DNA of 64,000 bases from Variovorax saccharolyticus (GCF_030316765.1 NZ_JASZYT010000011.1:205800-269799); one strand, 5' to 3'. Shown: positions 38,932 through 48,269, counted from the first letter of the stretch. A program made the numbers and translations. Notes: generated by a model from the sequence alone, not told the origin.

Positions 38932-40743
38932 ATGTTCGGGGTCGCCCACTATGCGGCGGCAGCGGTCTTCGCGGTCGCTTGCTGGGGTTTCGGCCGGGCG
39001 CTGCTGTCGCGCATCGGCATGCCGCCGCGCCGCGACCGGAGCCTGGAGACCGCCATGGCCGCCGCGGCCGGCCTCGGTCTTTTCGTCTGCATCTTCCAGG
39101 CGATCGCGATCGCCGGGCTGTTCGGCCGGGCCACGGTGATCGGCGCGGTCGCGCTCGGCCTGCTGGCGGCCGCGCTGCAGGCGCCGGCCTGGCTGCGCGA
39201 ACTGCGGTCGCGCGAGCGAGCCGCGGCGCCCTTCAGTTTCGTCGAGAAGCTGGCCGTCGCGGTGCTGGTGCTGACCGCGCTGCCGGCGCTGGTCGAGCCG
39301 CTGGCGCCGCCGGCCGTCTTCGACGAGTTGATGTACCACCTGCCCTATGCGCGCGAAGTGGCGCAGAGCGGCCGGCTCGGCGTCCACGAGTGGCTGCGCT
39401 ATCCCTGGTTCCCCTACAACTACAACCTGATCCATGCCGGCGCGCTGCTGCTCGGCGACGACGTGCTGCCGCACCTGCTGAGTGGGCTGGCGGGCTGGCT
39501 GTCGGTGTGGATGGTCTACCGGCTCGGCGTGCAGCATGCGAGCCGGCTCACCGGTCTCATCGCCGCCGCTGTCTGGCTCGGGATCGCCGACTTCGAGAGC
39601 GCGCTGATCGACATCAGCGTCGCGCTCTTCGTGCTGGCCGCCTGCACCGCCCTGTGGTGGTGGCGCGAGTCCGAAGAGCCCGGCCCGTCCGGCCAGTCCG
39701 TCGACAAGGCGCGCGGGCCGCGCTGGCTGGCGCTCGCGGCTTTCTTCCTCGGCGTCGCGGCGGGCTCCAAGTACCAGGCGCTGACCGTGCTGCCGCTGGT
39801 GGCGCTGTTCGTGGTGCGTCGCGAGCGCAGGCTCAAGGTCTGGGGCGTGGCGCTCCTGTGCTTCCTGCTGCCCTGCATCTACTGGTATGCACGCAACGCC
39901 ATCACCACCGGCGATCCGTTCAACCCGATCGGCGCCCGCCTGTTCGGCTTCACCAACTGGAACGCGGCCGACTACAAAAACCAGTTCGACGATGTGAGAG
40001 CGCATGCCGGATGGCCCAACGGCTTTCTCTGGGGCGTGCTGTTCGCGCCGTTCGCTCTGGCCTGGAAGCGGTCGGCCGCGGTGCGCGCGGCGACGGTCTT
40101 CAGCGTCTATTCGCTGTTCGTCTGGGCGCTGACCTCGCGCTATCCGCGCTACCTGGCGGCCTCGGTGCCCCTGATCGCACTGGTCTCGGTGGTGGGTTGG
40201 CAGGCGCTGCTGGGCGGCCTGGCGGACTGGCTGCGCCGCGTGCTGCCGGGCTGGAACCAGAGCGGCGCGCTCGACCGCGGCGGACGCTGGCTGGGCGTGC
40301 TGGTGGTGGCGATCGGGGTCGGCGGCTCCTTCTACATGGCGCGGCGCAGCGTCGCGGCGATCGCGACCACGCCGGCCGAGCGCACCGCCTTCCTCGAGGC
40401 GCAGGTGCCCGGCTATGCGGTCATGAACTACCTGCGCGAGCACGTGACGACCGGCCGGGTCTACCAGATCGCGCTCAGCGAAACCATCTACTACGGACCG
40501 GCGCCGGTATGGGGCGATGCGATCGGGCCCTGGCGCTACTCCGACTTCATCGTGCTGCCGCCGGCGGAATTCGCGCGCAAGCTGCGCGGCCTGGGCTTCG
40601 AGGCGATCGCGGTGGGTGCCAGCGCGGTGCCGATGCTCGAGTCGCAGCCGGGCTTTCTTGACCATTTCGCCCTGATGTACGACAAAGCAGGCGCCAAGGC
40701 GTACCGTATCCTGCCTCCCAAGAATGAACGAACGCAGCCCTGA
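38932..40743 (+). CDS. polytopic membrane glycosyltransferase-like protein (GT-C type)
   Basis: This encodes 603 residues with about 11-12 hydrophobic segments and a periplasmic C-terminal domain. The acidic pair near residue 127 (PAVFDELMYHLPYAREVAQS) matches the extracytoplasmic catalytic loop of GT-C transferases that use polyprenyl-phosphate sugars. It ends inside the start of the GT2 gene (20-base overlap). With the GT2 and GtrA-like proteins it forms a gtr-like set: GT2 loads a sugar on the lipid carrier, GtrA flips it, and this protein would transfer it to a surface glycan. The acceptor is unknown. Confidence 0.75.
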   Translation: MFGVAHYAAAAVFAVACWGFGRALLSRIGMPPRRDRSLETAMAAAAGLGLFVCIFQAIAIAGLFGRATVIGAVALGLLAAALQAPAWLRELRSRERAAAPFSFVEKLAVAVLVLTALPALVEPLAPPAVFDELMYHLPYAREVAQSGRLGVHEWLRYPWFPYNYNLIHAGALLLGDDVLPHLLSGLAGWLSVWMVYRLGVQHASRLTGLIAAAVWLGIADFESALIDISVALFVLAACTALWWWRESEEPGPSGQSVDKARGPRWLALAAFFLGVAAGSKYQALTVLPLVALFVVRRERRLKVWGVALLCFLLPCIYWYARNAITTGDPFNPIGARLFGFTNWNAADYKNQFDDVRAHAGWPNGFLWGVLFAPFALAWKRSAAVRAATVFSVYSLFVWALTSRYPRYLAASVPLIALVSVVGWQALLGGLADWLRRVLPGWNQSGALDRGGRWLGVLVVAIGVGGSFYMARRSVAAIATTPAERTAFLEAQVPGYAVMNYLREHVTTGRVYQIALSETIYYGPAPVWGDAIGPWRYSDFIVLPPAEFARKLRGLGFEAIAVGASAVPMLESQPGFLDHFALMYDKAGAKAYRILPPKNERTQP

Positions 40744-41689
40744 CCCCCGCCCCTTGCGCATCGCCGCCGTGATCCCGTGCTTCAACGAGGCACTCGCCAT
40801 CACGCAGGTGGTGGAGGAGTTCCGCGCGGCCTTGCCCGAGGCCGAGATCCACGTCTTCGACAACAACTCGACCGACGACACCGCGGCCGTGGCGCGGGCT
40901 GCCGGTGCGACCGTGACCCACGTCGCACTGCGCGGCAAGGGCAATGTGGCGCGGCGCATGTTCGCGGACGTCGAGGCCGATGTCTACGTGATGGTCGACG
41001 GCGACGCCACCTACGACGTCGGCGAAGTGCGGCGCCTGATCGGCCTTTTGGTCGAGGGCAACCTCGACATGGTGGTGGGATCGCGCGTGGACGACGGCGC
41101 CGACCAGCAGACCTACCGGCGCGGCCACCGCTTCGGCAACGCGCTGCTGACCGGGGCCGTGGCCAAGCTCTTCGGCGGCCACCTGAGCGACATGCTGTCC
41201 GGCTACCGGGTGTTCTCCCGGCGCTATGCGAAGTCCTTTCCGGCCGTGTCGGAGGGCTTCGAGATCGAGACCGAACTGACCGTACACGCGCTCGAACTCC
41301 GCATGCCCTTCGCCGAGGTGCCGGTGCCGTACCGCTCGCGGCCGGAGGGTTCGGAGAGCAAGCTGTCGACCTACCGCGACGGCTGGCGCATCCTCAAGAC
41401 GATCTGCAAGCTGTTCGTGAGCGAGCGGCCGCTGCAGTTCTTCTCGGGCATCGCGGGCTTGCTGGTGCTGGTGTCGCTGATCCTTGCGGAGCCGCTGATC
41501 GTCACCTACCTGGACACCGGCCTGGTGCCGCGGCTGCCGACCGCGGTGCTGGCCACCGGCTTGATGCTGATCGCGATGCTGTCCTTCGTCTGCGGCGTGG
41601 TGCTGCACACCGTGACCATCGGCCGCCAGGAGGCCAAGCGGCTGTGCTACCTGGCCATCCCCGGCGTGCGATCCCACGGCGAGCCGTGA
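40724..41689 (+). CDS. GtrB/dolichol-phosphate-sugar-synthase-like glycosyltransferase (GT2)
   Basis: This encodes 321 residues. GT-A fold motifs are IAAVIPCFNEALAITQVVEE, FDNNSTDDTAAVARAAGATV, the DXD in YVMVDGDATYD, GNLDMVVGSRVDDGADQQ and FGGHLSDMLSGYRVFSRRYA. Two hydrophobic hairpins at the C-terminus (~225-300) anchor it in the membrane. Family members make polyprenyl-phosphate glucose or mannose. It overlaps the genes on both sides, so the three are one transcription and translation unit. Confidence 0.88.
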   Translation: MNERSPDPRPLRIAAVIPCFNEALAITQVVEEFRAALPEAEIHVFDNNSTDDTAAVARAAGATVTHVALRGKGNVARRMFADVEADVYVMVDGDATYDVGEVRRLIGLLVEGNLDMVVGSRVDDGADQQTYRRGHRFGNALLTGAVAKLFGGHLSDMLSGYRVFSRRYAKSFPAVSEGFEIETELTVHALELRMPFAEVPVPYRSRPEGSESKLSTYRDGWRILKTICKLFVSERPLQFFSGIAGLLVLVSLILAEPLIVTYLDTGLVPRLPTAVLATGLMLIAMLSFVCGVVLHTVTIGRQEAKRLCYLAIPGVRSHGEP

Positions 41690-42078
41690 AGATCGGAAGA
41701 GAGTTCCTGTCGTTCGCGGTGGTCGGCACGATCGGCTTCTGCGTCGACCTCGGCGTGCTCTACCTGGTGGCGCCGGCGCTCGGCTGGTATGGCGGGCGGG
41801 TGGTCTCGTTCCTGGCCGCGGCGACCGTCACCTGGGCGCTGAACCGGGTCTACACCTTCGCCGGGCGCCGCTCGGGCGGGTCGATCGCGCGCGAATACCT
41901 GCGCTATCTGCTGACCATGCTGGCCGGGGCGCTGGTCAACTACCTGACCTATGTGCTGACCCTGCACTGGCTCGAAGGCCCGCTGGCGCCGGCGCTGGGC
42001 GTCGGCTTCGGCAGCATCGCCGGGTTGATGGTCAACTTCCTGACGGCGCGCTTCCTGGTGTTCGGTTCGGCGCGCTGA
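41686..42078 (+). CDS. GtrA-like membrane protein
   Basis: This encodes 130 residues from a GTG that overlaps the GT2 stop (GTGA). Four membrane segments are visible with family text: FLSFAVVGTIGFCVDLGVLY, TVTWALNRVYTFAGRRSGG, EYLRYLLTMLAGALVNYLTY and GLMVNFLTARFLVF. GtrA proteins are proposed to flip polyprenyl-linked sugars across the inner membrane. Confidence 0.88.
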   Translation: MKIGREFLSFAVVGTIGFCVDLGVLYLVAPALGWYGGRVVSFLAAATVTWALNRVYTFAGRRSGGSIAREYLRYLLTMLAGALVNYLTYVLTLHWLEGPLAPALGVGFGSIAGLMVNFLTARFLVFGSAR

Positions 42079-42094
42079 CGCGGAGCCCGCGCGC

Positions 42095-43294
42095 TCAGTG
42101 CGCGCCGGACACCACCACCGGCACTTCGGTCGCCGGCGGCGTGTTGCGGCTTCGCCCGCAGCGCACGATGCCGTCGATCATGACCATCCCGACGCCCGGG
42201 ATGTCGCCGAGCTGCACGCTCTCCAGCAGGGTCTTGCCCGAGGTGTGCTGGGCGCGGTCCATGAACACGAAGTCCGCATCGCGGCCCGGCTCGATCAGCC
42301 CGCAGTTCAGGTTGCGCATGCGCGCCGTGTTGCCGGTCGCAAAGCAGAAGACCGACTCGGCCGGGATGTTCGCGAACGACGACAGCAGCGACACCATCCG
42401 CAGGATGCCGAGCGGCTGCACGCCCGAGCCTGCAGGCCCGTCGGTGCCGAGGATCACCCGGTGCGGGCACTTCAGCTCGATCGCCGCCCTGGCCGCCGCG
42501 ACGGCGGTGCGCTCGTTGCCGTTGTGCACGATCTCGATGCCGCGCGTGCTCTTCTCGCACAGCTCGCACACATGCGCCTCCGGCAGCGAGGTATGGCCGC
42601 CGTTGATGTGGCCGATGATGTCGGCGTCGGCCTCCAGCACCGTGTCCTTGTCGATGTAGCCCGAGCCCGGCACCGACGGTCCGCCGGTGTGGATGGTGCT
42701 CTGGATGCCGTACTTGCGCGCCCAGGCAACCATCTCCTTGGCCTCGTAGCCGGCCTTCACCGTCCCCAGGCCCACCTCTCCGAGCAGGCCCACGCCGGCT
42801 TCCGCGAGCTCCTTGAAGTCGCTCTCGACCATGCCCTTCTCGATCACCGGCGCGCCGGCCAGCACCTTGACGCCACCCGGGCGGAAGGCGTCGAAGGCGC
42901 GCTGCGCCGTGATGGCCAGCGCCTTCAGGCCCACGATGTCCTTGGGCCGGCCGGGGTAGTGCACTTCGCCGGCGGAGATCATGGTGGTGACGCCGCCGTT
43001 CATGCTCGACTCGATCCAGTTGAGCTGGCTCTGGCGCGGCGTCCAGTCGCCTGCGACCGGGTGCACGTGGCTGTCGATCAGGCCCGGCGCGACACAGGTC
43101 TTCTTGCAGTCGATGACGGTCTTCGCGCCTTCGAGGTCGCAGTCCTTCTCCTTGCCGACCGCGACGATCAGCCCGTCGTTGACGACGATGGTGTCGGCGT
43201 CCAGGATGGGCTTGTCGATGTCGCCCGAGAGCAGCAGGCCTATGTTCCGGATGACGACCTTGCCCGACTTGGCGCCGGTTGCGACTTCTGCCAT
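42095..43294 (-). CDS. ena: enamidase-like amidohydrolase (6-oxo-1,4,5,6-tetrahydronicotinate hydrolase)
   Basis: This encodes 399 residues of the amidohydrolase superfamily: PGLIDSHVHPVAGDWTPRQS with His76/His78, SMNGGVTTMISAGEVHYPGR, PKDIVGLKALAIT, STIHTGGPSVPGS, ADIIGHINGGHTSLPEA, VILGTDGPAGSG with the catalytic Asp, and the unusual near-terminal SRNTPPATE. The text follows the enamidase of Eubacterium barkeri nicotinate fermentation almost block for block, more than hydantoinases or imidazolonepropionases. It would open the reduced pyridine ring to 2-formylglutarate. The substrate remains inferred. The start overlaps the TetR gene by 55 bases. Confidence 0.75.
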   Translation of the reverse strand: MAEVATGAKSGKVVIRNIGLLLSGDIDKPILDADTIVVNDGLIVAVGKEKDCDLEGAKTVIDCKKTCVAPGLIDSHVHPVAGDWTPRQSQLNWIESSMNGGVTTMISAGEVHYPGRPKDIVGLKALAITAQRAFDAFRPGGVKVLAGAPVIEKGMVESDFKELAEAGVGLLGEVGLGTVKAGYEAKEMVAWARKYGIQSTIHTGGPSVPGSGYIDKDTVLEADADIIGHINGGHTSLPEAHVCELCEKSTRGIEIVHNGNERTAVAAARAAIELKCPHRVILGTDGPAGSGVQPLGILRMVSLLSSFANIPAESVFCFATGNTARMRNLNCGLIEPGRDADFVFMDRAQHTSGKTLLESVQLGDIPGVGMVMIDGIVRCGRSRNTPPATEVPVVVSGAH

Positions 43295-44016
43295 TTCTTG
43301 ACCTCGTGGGGTTGTGTAGTGTCTTCGTCGGAAGCGCCCGCATCGACCGTGCGCAGCACGGTCTCGATGACGAAATCTTCCCAGTGCGCGACCGCCTCCG
43401 TCGACTCCAGGGGCTCGCCCAGGAACGCGGTCAGTGTGTGCCGGTTCGATGTATAGAAGTAGCCGGTCGACGCGATCAGCAGGTAGAGGTCGCGCGGCGC
43501 GACGCCCTCGCGGAACAGCCCCTGGGCGACGCCCGCGGCGACGATCTCGCTGATGATCGATATCGCCCGCGACGAATATTCGCGGGCCCGCAGCGACTTC
43601 GCGATGTGCCGGCCCTTGTGCAGGTTCTCGGTGTTGAGCAGCGTGACGAACTCGGGGTTCTTGCGGTAGTAGCCGAGCACGAAGCGGATCAGCGCGGTCA
43701 GCGATTCGACCGGCCGCGTGGCGTCGAGGTCGAGTGCGGCCTCGGCGTCGTCCATGCGCCGGTAGATGCCTTCGAGCACCGCGATGAACAGGCCTTCCTT
43801 GCTGCCGAAGTAGTAGTAGATCATGCGGTCGTACGACTTCGCGGCCTTCGAGATCTTCTCGACGCTGCCGCCGTCGTAGCCGTACTTCGCGAACACCTTG
43901 GTGGCCGCGCGCAGGATGCTCTCGCGCGTGGCCTGCGCCGCCGCCTCGCGCACGCCGGTGCGGCGCGTGGCGGGCTTGGGCGCGCTCCTGCGCGCGGCTG
44001 CCTTGGGCTCGGCCAT
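43240..44016 (-). CDS. TetR-family regulator of the nicotinate-type cluster
   Basis: This encodes 258 residues. A basic N-terminal arm (RRSAPKPATRRTGVREAAAQ) precedes the HTH (ESILRAATKVFAKYGYDGGS, then SKAAKSYDRMIYYYFGSKEG), and a helical ligand domain with a TetR_C-like half follows (TALIRFVLGYYRKNPEFVTL). The C-terminal ~25 residues are polar and lie in the part overlapping the enamidase start. It is the only regulator in the cluster. Paired TGTAG/CTACA inverted repeats between the ferredoxin reductase and reductase genes are good candidate operators. Confidence 0.85.
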   Translation of the reverse strand: MAEPKAAARRSAPKPATRRTGVREAAAQATRESILRAATKVFAKYGYDGGSVEKISKAAKSYDRMIYYYFGSKEGLFIAVLEGIYRRMDDAEAALDLDATRPVESLTALIRFVLGYYRKNPEFVTLLNTENLHKGRHIAKSLRAREYSSRAISIISEIVAAGVAQGLFREGVAPRDLYLLIASTGYFYTSNRHTLTAFLGEPLESTEAVAHWEDFVIETVLRTVDAGASDEDTTQPHEVKKWQKSQPAPSRARSSSGT

Positions 44017-44029
44017 CGCGGCTTGCCGC

Positions 44030-44803
44030 CTACTTTTCAGCGAAGGCGCGTTCGACGACGAAGTCGCCCGGCGTCGACGTGTTGCCTTCCTTGAAGCCGC
44101 GCGCCTCGAGGATGTGCTTCAGGTCGACCAGCAGGCCCGGGCTGCCGCACAGCATCACGCGGTCTTCGGCGGCATTGAGCGGCGGCAGGCCGAGGTCGTC
44201 GGTGAGCTTGTTGCTCTCGATCAGCTCGGTGATGCGGCCCATGTTGCGGAACTCCTCGCGCGTCACGGTCGGGTAGTAGAGCAGCTGCTTCTCGATCATC
44301 TCGCCGAGGATCTCGTGCTTGGGCAGGTGGTCGGTGACCAGGTCGTGGTAGGCCAGCTCGTCGATCTGGCGCACGCCGTGCACCAGGATCACCTGCTCGA
44401 ACTTCTCGTAGGTGTCGGGGTCGCGAATGATGCTCATGAACGGCGCCAGACCCGTGCCGGTGCCGAACAGGTACAGCCGCTTGCCCGGCAGCGTGTAGTC
44501 GATCAGCAGCGTGCCGGTGGGCTTGCGGCCCACGATGATCGTGTCGCCGACCTGGATGTGCTGCAGCTTCGAGGTCAGGGGGCCTTCCTCGACCTTGATG
44601 CTGAGGAACTCCAGGTGTTCCTCGTAATTGGGGCTGACGATGCTGTAGGCCCGCAGCAGGGGCTTGTTGTTGACCTTCAGGCCGATCATCGTGAAGTGGC
44701 CGTTCGAGAAGCGCAGGGCCGGATCGCGGGTGGTGGTGAAGGTGAACAGGCGGTCGGTCCAGTGGTGGACGCTCAGCACGCGTTCTTCGCTGAATGCACT
44801 CAT
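44030..44803 (-). CDS. fpr: ferredoxin/flavodoxin-NADP reductase
   Basis: This encodes 257 residues. FAD-binding LLRAYSIVSPNYEEHLEFLS carries the R-x-Y-S motif (residues 51-54). The NADP domain has LYLFGTGTGLAPFMSIIRDP (GTGTGLAP, 114-121) and VMLCGSPGLLVDLKHILEAR; the C-terminal VVERAFAEK is typical of Fpr. It exchanges electrons between NADPH and ferredoxin or flavodoxin. It is divergent from the 6-hydroxynicotinate-reductase-like gene, which would need low-potential electrons, so it may feed that enzyme. It is also a common housekeeping gene, so the link is only contextual. Confidence 0.9.
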   Translation of the reverse strand: MSAFSEERVLSVHHWTDRLFTFTTTRDPALRFSNGHFTMIGLKVNNKPLLRAYSIVSPNYEEHLEFLSIKVEEGPLTSKLQHIQVGDTIIVGRKPTGTLLIDYTLPGKRLYLFGTGTGLAPFMSIIRDPDTYEKFEQVILVHGVRQIDELAYHDLVTDHLPKHEILGEMIEKQLLYYPTVTREEFRNMGRITELIESNKLTDDLGLPPLNAAEDRVMLCGSPGLLVDLKHILEARGFKEGNTSTPGDFVVERAFAEK

Positions 44804-44893
44804 AAGGGTCAGGAATGGTTATGAACGAAAAAGGGATGCACCAATTGTCGGCGATGCGGGAGGAAACACCATTGCAAGCATCGGGCCCGTTTG

Positions 44894-44950
44894 CTACATT
44901 GATCCAGGAAATGTAGTGTTCACCACATGAAAGTGTAGGGAATGCTACAC
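44894..44950. promoter_or_regulatory. paired inverted repeats, candidate TetR operators
   Basis: CTACATT-N9-AATGTAG (44894-44916) and GTGTAG-GGAATG-CTACAC (44933-44950) are perfect inverted repeats using the same CTACA/TGTAG half-site, spaced about three to four helical turns between centres. They lie in the 249-base divergent region between the fpr and reductase genes, where both promoters must be. Confidence 0.6.
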
Positions 44951-45052
44951 AAACGTCAGTTCCAGCACAAGTGAAGCTGCAGGCGGGGTCCCGGCACAGA
45001 TGTTGCACTCCGCCAAGCCTTCCCTCACAAGATTGCCACGAGGTTTCCCGCG

Positions 45053-46678
45053 ATGACCGAACACACCAAGACAGACGGATTGCCCGGCATGGATATGCCG
45101 GTACTGCCCGAGGCCACCGGCCGCGCGCCGCTGCGCAACGAGCGCATGAATGCCGCCAAGGTCGAGTGCAATGCCTGTCCCGTGCTGTGCCAGATCTCCG
45201 ATGGCCGCACCGGTGCCTGCGACCGCTACGCCAATCGCGCCGGCGTGCTGGTGCGGGTCGACCCGGTGGTGCTGCTGCGGCGCGAACTGGCCAGCGAATC
45301 GCCCGCGCTGGTGCCCTTCGCCCGCGGCGCCGACGAGGCGGTCGAAGGGGCCGCAGATGCCGCTGCCACTGTCGACGCCGACTGGCGCGGAGATCTCCTT
45401 CTCGCTGACGAGGTCTTCGTGACCGGCGTGGGCTCGTCCACCACCTACCCCGACTACAAGCCGGCGCCCTTCATCGTGGCCTCGAAAGCCCAGGGCGTCG
45501 ACATGGTGACCGTGGTGACCGAAGGTATCTTCAGTTACTGCAGTTTCAAGGTGAAGATCGACACCGACCGCTTCCTCGGCGCCGAGCAGGCCAACGTGCG
45601 CTACCGCGGCGAGGTGGTGGGCCACGTCACCACCGCCGAGTACGGCTCGCAGATGCTGTCGCTGGGCGGCGTGCATCACCTCACGGGCGGCAGCAAGAAA
45701 GAAGGCCGCATGACCTGCGAGCTGATGCAACTGCTGGGCAACAAGAAGGCGGTCGAGTGCGTGATCGATGGCGGCGCCAGCATGGTGATCCAGGCCGGCC
45801 GCGCGCCGATCGTCAACGGCGTCGAGGAAAAGCGCATGCGAGTGGGCTGCGGCTCGGCGGCGGTCGGCATCTTCGCGCGCCAGCTGTTCGGCCACGCCGA
45901 CGAGGTGGTGGTGGTCGACGACCACATCACCGGCGTGCTGACCGAGCACCAGGCCGGGCGCTGTCTCGACATGGCGCCCTCGGGCATCCAGATGCGCGGG
46001 CGCAAGTCGACGCCGGGGCGCTACTTCCAGGTCGCGAATCCCGGCAACGGCTGGGGCGGCACCGACATCGACGATCCGCTCTCGATCATCGAGGGCTGGG
46101 AGGAGGGCGTGGCGCGGCCGGGCCTGCGCCTGCTCATGACCTCCACCACCGGCGAGCACGCGCAGTGGTACATGCTGGACGACGCGCTGCAGCCGGTCGA
46201 GCAGCCGATGCCCGCCGAAGTGCGCCGCATCGTCGAGCGCATCGGCGAGAACTGCGAGCCCTCGCTGTGCACCGTGCTGTTCCTCGGCGGCGCCGGCGGC
46301 TCCCTGCGCGCCGGCGTGACCGAGAACCCGGTGCTGCTCACGCGGGCCATCAAGCGCGCGCTGGTCAACGTGACCTGCGGCGGCGCGCCGGCCTATGTCT
46401 GGCCCGGCGGCGGCATCACCGTGATGGCCGACGTGCTGCGCATGCCCGACAACAGCTTCGGCACGGTGCCGACGCCGGCCATCGTCGCGCCGATCGAATT
46501 CAGCATGCGGCGCGAGGACTACGCCGCGCTCGGTGGCCACATGGAGCATGTGTTCTCGCTGGAGCAGGCGCTGGCGCGCGGCGCCTGGCAGGACGACGGT
46601 GCGCCGCTCGCGCGCCAGTGGCTGCGCATGGATGCGGCCAACCCGTGGCCGCTGGGCCAGCCACCGATGCTGGGGTAG
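45053..46678 (+). CDS. hnr: 6-hydroxynicotinate-reductase-like protein
   Basis: This encodes 541 residues. A cysteine cluster near the N-terminus (C39-x2-C42-x3-C46-x9-C56 in VECNACPVLCQISDGRTGAC) probably binds an Fe-S centre. The rest is rich in Gly and Asp with long conserved-looking blocks (VFVTGVGSSTTYPDYKPAPF, IVASKAQGVDMVTVVTEGIF, GGSKKEGRMTCELMQLLGNK, VVVVDDHITGVLTEHQAGRC, FLGGAGGSLRAGVTENPVLL). The pattern recalls the 6-hydroxynicotinate reductase of E. barkeri, which makes 1,4,5,6-tetrahydro-6-oxonicotinate with ferredoxin. The family is small, and the assignment leans on the neighbouring enamidase and NicA/B-like genes. Confidence 0.65.
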   Translation: MTEHTKTDGLPGMDMPVLPEATGRAPLRNERMNAAKVECNACPVLCQISDGRTGACDRYANRAGVLVRVDPVVLLRRELASESPALVPFARGADEAVEGAADAAATVDADWRGDLLLADEVFVTGVGSSTTYPDYKPAPFIVASKAQGVDMVTVVTEGIFSYCSFKVKIDTDRFLGAEQANVRYRGEVVGHVTTAEYGSQMLSLGGVHHLTGGSKKEGRMTCELMQLLGNKKAVECVIDGGASMVIQAGRAPIVNGVEEKRMRVGCGSAAVGIFARQLFGHADEVVVVDDHITGVLTEHQAGRCLDMAPSGIQMRGRKSTPGRYFQVANPGNGWGGTDIDDPLSIIEGWEEGVARPGLRLLMTSTTGEHAQWYMLDDALQPVEQPMPAEVRRIVERIGENCEPSLCTVLFLGGAGGSLRAGVTENPVLLTRAIKRALVNVTCGGAPAYVWPGGGITVMADVLRMPDNSFGTVPTPAIVAPIEFSMRREDYAALGGHMEHVFSLEQALARGAWQDDGAPLARQWLRMDAANPWPLGQPPMLG

Positions 46679-46682
46679 TTCC

Positions 46683-47606
46683 ATGTCCGCACAACGCACG
46701 GCGCTCGACGGCGGCCGCTGGCACCTCAACCACGGCCCGATCGACCTCATCGCCGAAGCCCACGGCGATGCGGTCGAGGTCGCGGTCGCGCACGAGCATG
46801 TCTGGCGGCGCTTCGGCGCGGTGCTCGAGGAACTGGTGGCCGAGCTGCCCCTGCTGCGGCAGCCGGTCGGCGCCGACTGCGCGCTTCGGGGCCCGATCGC
46901 GCGCCGCATGTGGGAGGCCTGCGCACCGTTCCGCCAGAGCTTCATCACGCCGATGGCCGCGGTCGCCGGCGCCGTGGCGCAGGAACTCATCGCCTGCTAC
47001 CACCGCCCGGGCATCGAGCGCGCCTGGATCAACAACGGCGGCGACATCGCGCTGCACCTGGCGCCGGGGCAGTCGGCGCGCGTCGGGCTGTTCGCCGACC
47101 TCGCGCGCTTCGACCTGCGCGACCTCGGGCCGCTCAGCACCGACGGCCGGTTCGAGCTTCGTGCCGAGCATCCGGTGCGCGGCGTCGCCACCAGCGGATG
47201 GCGCGGCCGTAGCTTTTCCCTTGGCATCGCCGACAGCGTCACGGTGCTGGCCGCGACCGCGGCCCAGGCCGACGCCGCGGCCACCGTGATCGCCAATGCG
47301 GTCGATGCCGACGATGCCGGCATCCGGCGCCGCCCCGCGAGCGAATGCAAGGACGACAGCGACCTCGGCGACATCCCGGTCACGGTCGACGTCGCCCTGC
47401 TGGCGCCCGCGGTCGTGCAGTGCGCACTGGATGCGGGCGTCGAACGCGCCGAGGCCCTGCAGCGCCTCGGACTGGTGTGGTCGGCGGTGCTGGTCTGCCA
47501 GGGGCAATGGCGGGTCGTGCAGCCCTTAAGCTCCGGGCTTCCGGCGGCGCCGCCGCAAAGCGCGGGCAGCATCGCCGCCGATGCAGTTGGTTCAGTATTT
47601 GCTTAA
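46683..47606 (+). CDS. UPF0280-family protein
   Basis: This encodes 307 residues: DLIAEAHGDAVEVAVAHEHV, GPIARRMWEACAPFRQSFIT, TPMAAVAGAVAQELIACYHR, AWINNGGDIALHLAPGQSAR, TVIANAVDADDAGIRRRPAS. The AAVAGAVA.E and NNGGDIA blocks are those of the UPF0280 family, related in fold to ApbE flavin transferases (AGAxA, NGGD). It starts four bases after the reductase-like gene. A role in assembling or modifying the reductase, such as flavin attachment, is an inference from this fold and linkage. Confidence 0.7.
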   Translation: MSAQRTALDGGRWHLNHGPIDLIAEAHGDAVEVAVAHEHVWRRFGAVLEELVAELPLLRQPVGADCALRGPIARRMWEACAPFRQSFITPMAAVAGAVAQELIACYHRPGIERAWINNGGDIALHLAPGQSARVGLFADLARFDLRDLGPLSTDGRFELRAEHPVRGVATSGWRGRSFSLGIADSVTVLAATAAQADAAATVIANAVDADDAGIRRRPASECKDDSDLGDIPVTVDVALLAPAVVQCALDAGVERAEALQRLGLVWSAVLVCQGQWRVVQPLSSGLPAAPPQSAGSIAADAVGSVFA

Positions 47607-47627
47607 CGAAAAGCAGGACATCCTTTC

Positions 47628-48269
47628 ATGATCGATATACGTCGCGTCTTCACCCATGTCGAGCACATCCACCACGAGTTCGGGCCACGCGCCGCAACGC
47701 CGCTGGTGCGGGGCGCCATCGGCGCGGTGCTGACCAATCCCTTCGCGGGCCGCTACGAGCCCGACATCCTGCCGATGATGGCGCTGCTCGATCCGGTGGG
47801 CGTCGACATGGCGCATCGCCTGCGCGCCGCGATGGACGTTCCGGTGGAGCAGATCGCCACCTACGGCAAGGGCGCGATCGTCGGCGCCGCCGGCGAGCTC
47901 GAGCACGGCGCGCTGTGGCACGTGCCCGGCGGCTATGCAATGCGCGAGCTGCTCGGCTGGAAGGGCGACCGCGAGGCCTATCGCAAGGGCCAGGCCGAAG
48001 AAAAGACCGGCCAGCCCGGCAACGCGCTGTCGATCGTGCCGTCGACCAAGAAGGTCGGACCGCCGGGCGCCGCGCTCGACGTGCCGCTGACCAACATCAA
48101 CGCCAGCTATGTGCGCGGCCAGTTCGACGCCATCGAAGTCCGCGTGCCGGGCGCGCCGGCGGCCGACGAGATCGTCTTCATTCTCGCGATGAGCACCGGC
48201 TACCGCGTGCATGATCGCGTCGGCGGCTTGCGGGCCGAGAACATCAGCAAATGGGACGGCCTGCGCTAG
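47628..48269 (+). CDS. DUF1185 (amino acid synthesis family) protein, copy 1
   Basis: This encodes 213 residues: VRGAIGAVLTNPFAGRYEPD, YGKGAIVGAAGELEHGALWH, ALSIVPSTKKVGPPGAALDV, PLTNINASYVRGQFDAIEVR, VHDRVGGLRAENISKWDGLR. These match the pattern of the PF06684 'amino acid synthesis' family, whose true reaction is unknown to me. The next gene is a clear paralogue. Co-location with ring-reducing and ring-opening enzymes suggests a part in heterocycle breakdown rather than amino acid synthesis. AGGA precedes the ATG. Confidence 0.8.
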   Translation: MIDIRRVFTHVEHIHHEFGPRAATPLVRGAIGAVLTNPFAGRYEPDILPMMALLDPVGVDMAHRLRAAMDVPVEQIATYGKGAIVGAAGELEHGALWHVPGGYAMRELLGWKGDREAYRKGQAEEKTGQPGNALSIVPSTKKVGPPGAALDVPLTNINASYVRGQFDAIEVRVPGAPAADEIVFILAMSTGYRVHDRVGGLRAENISKWDGLR

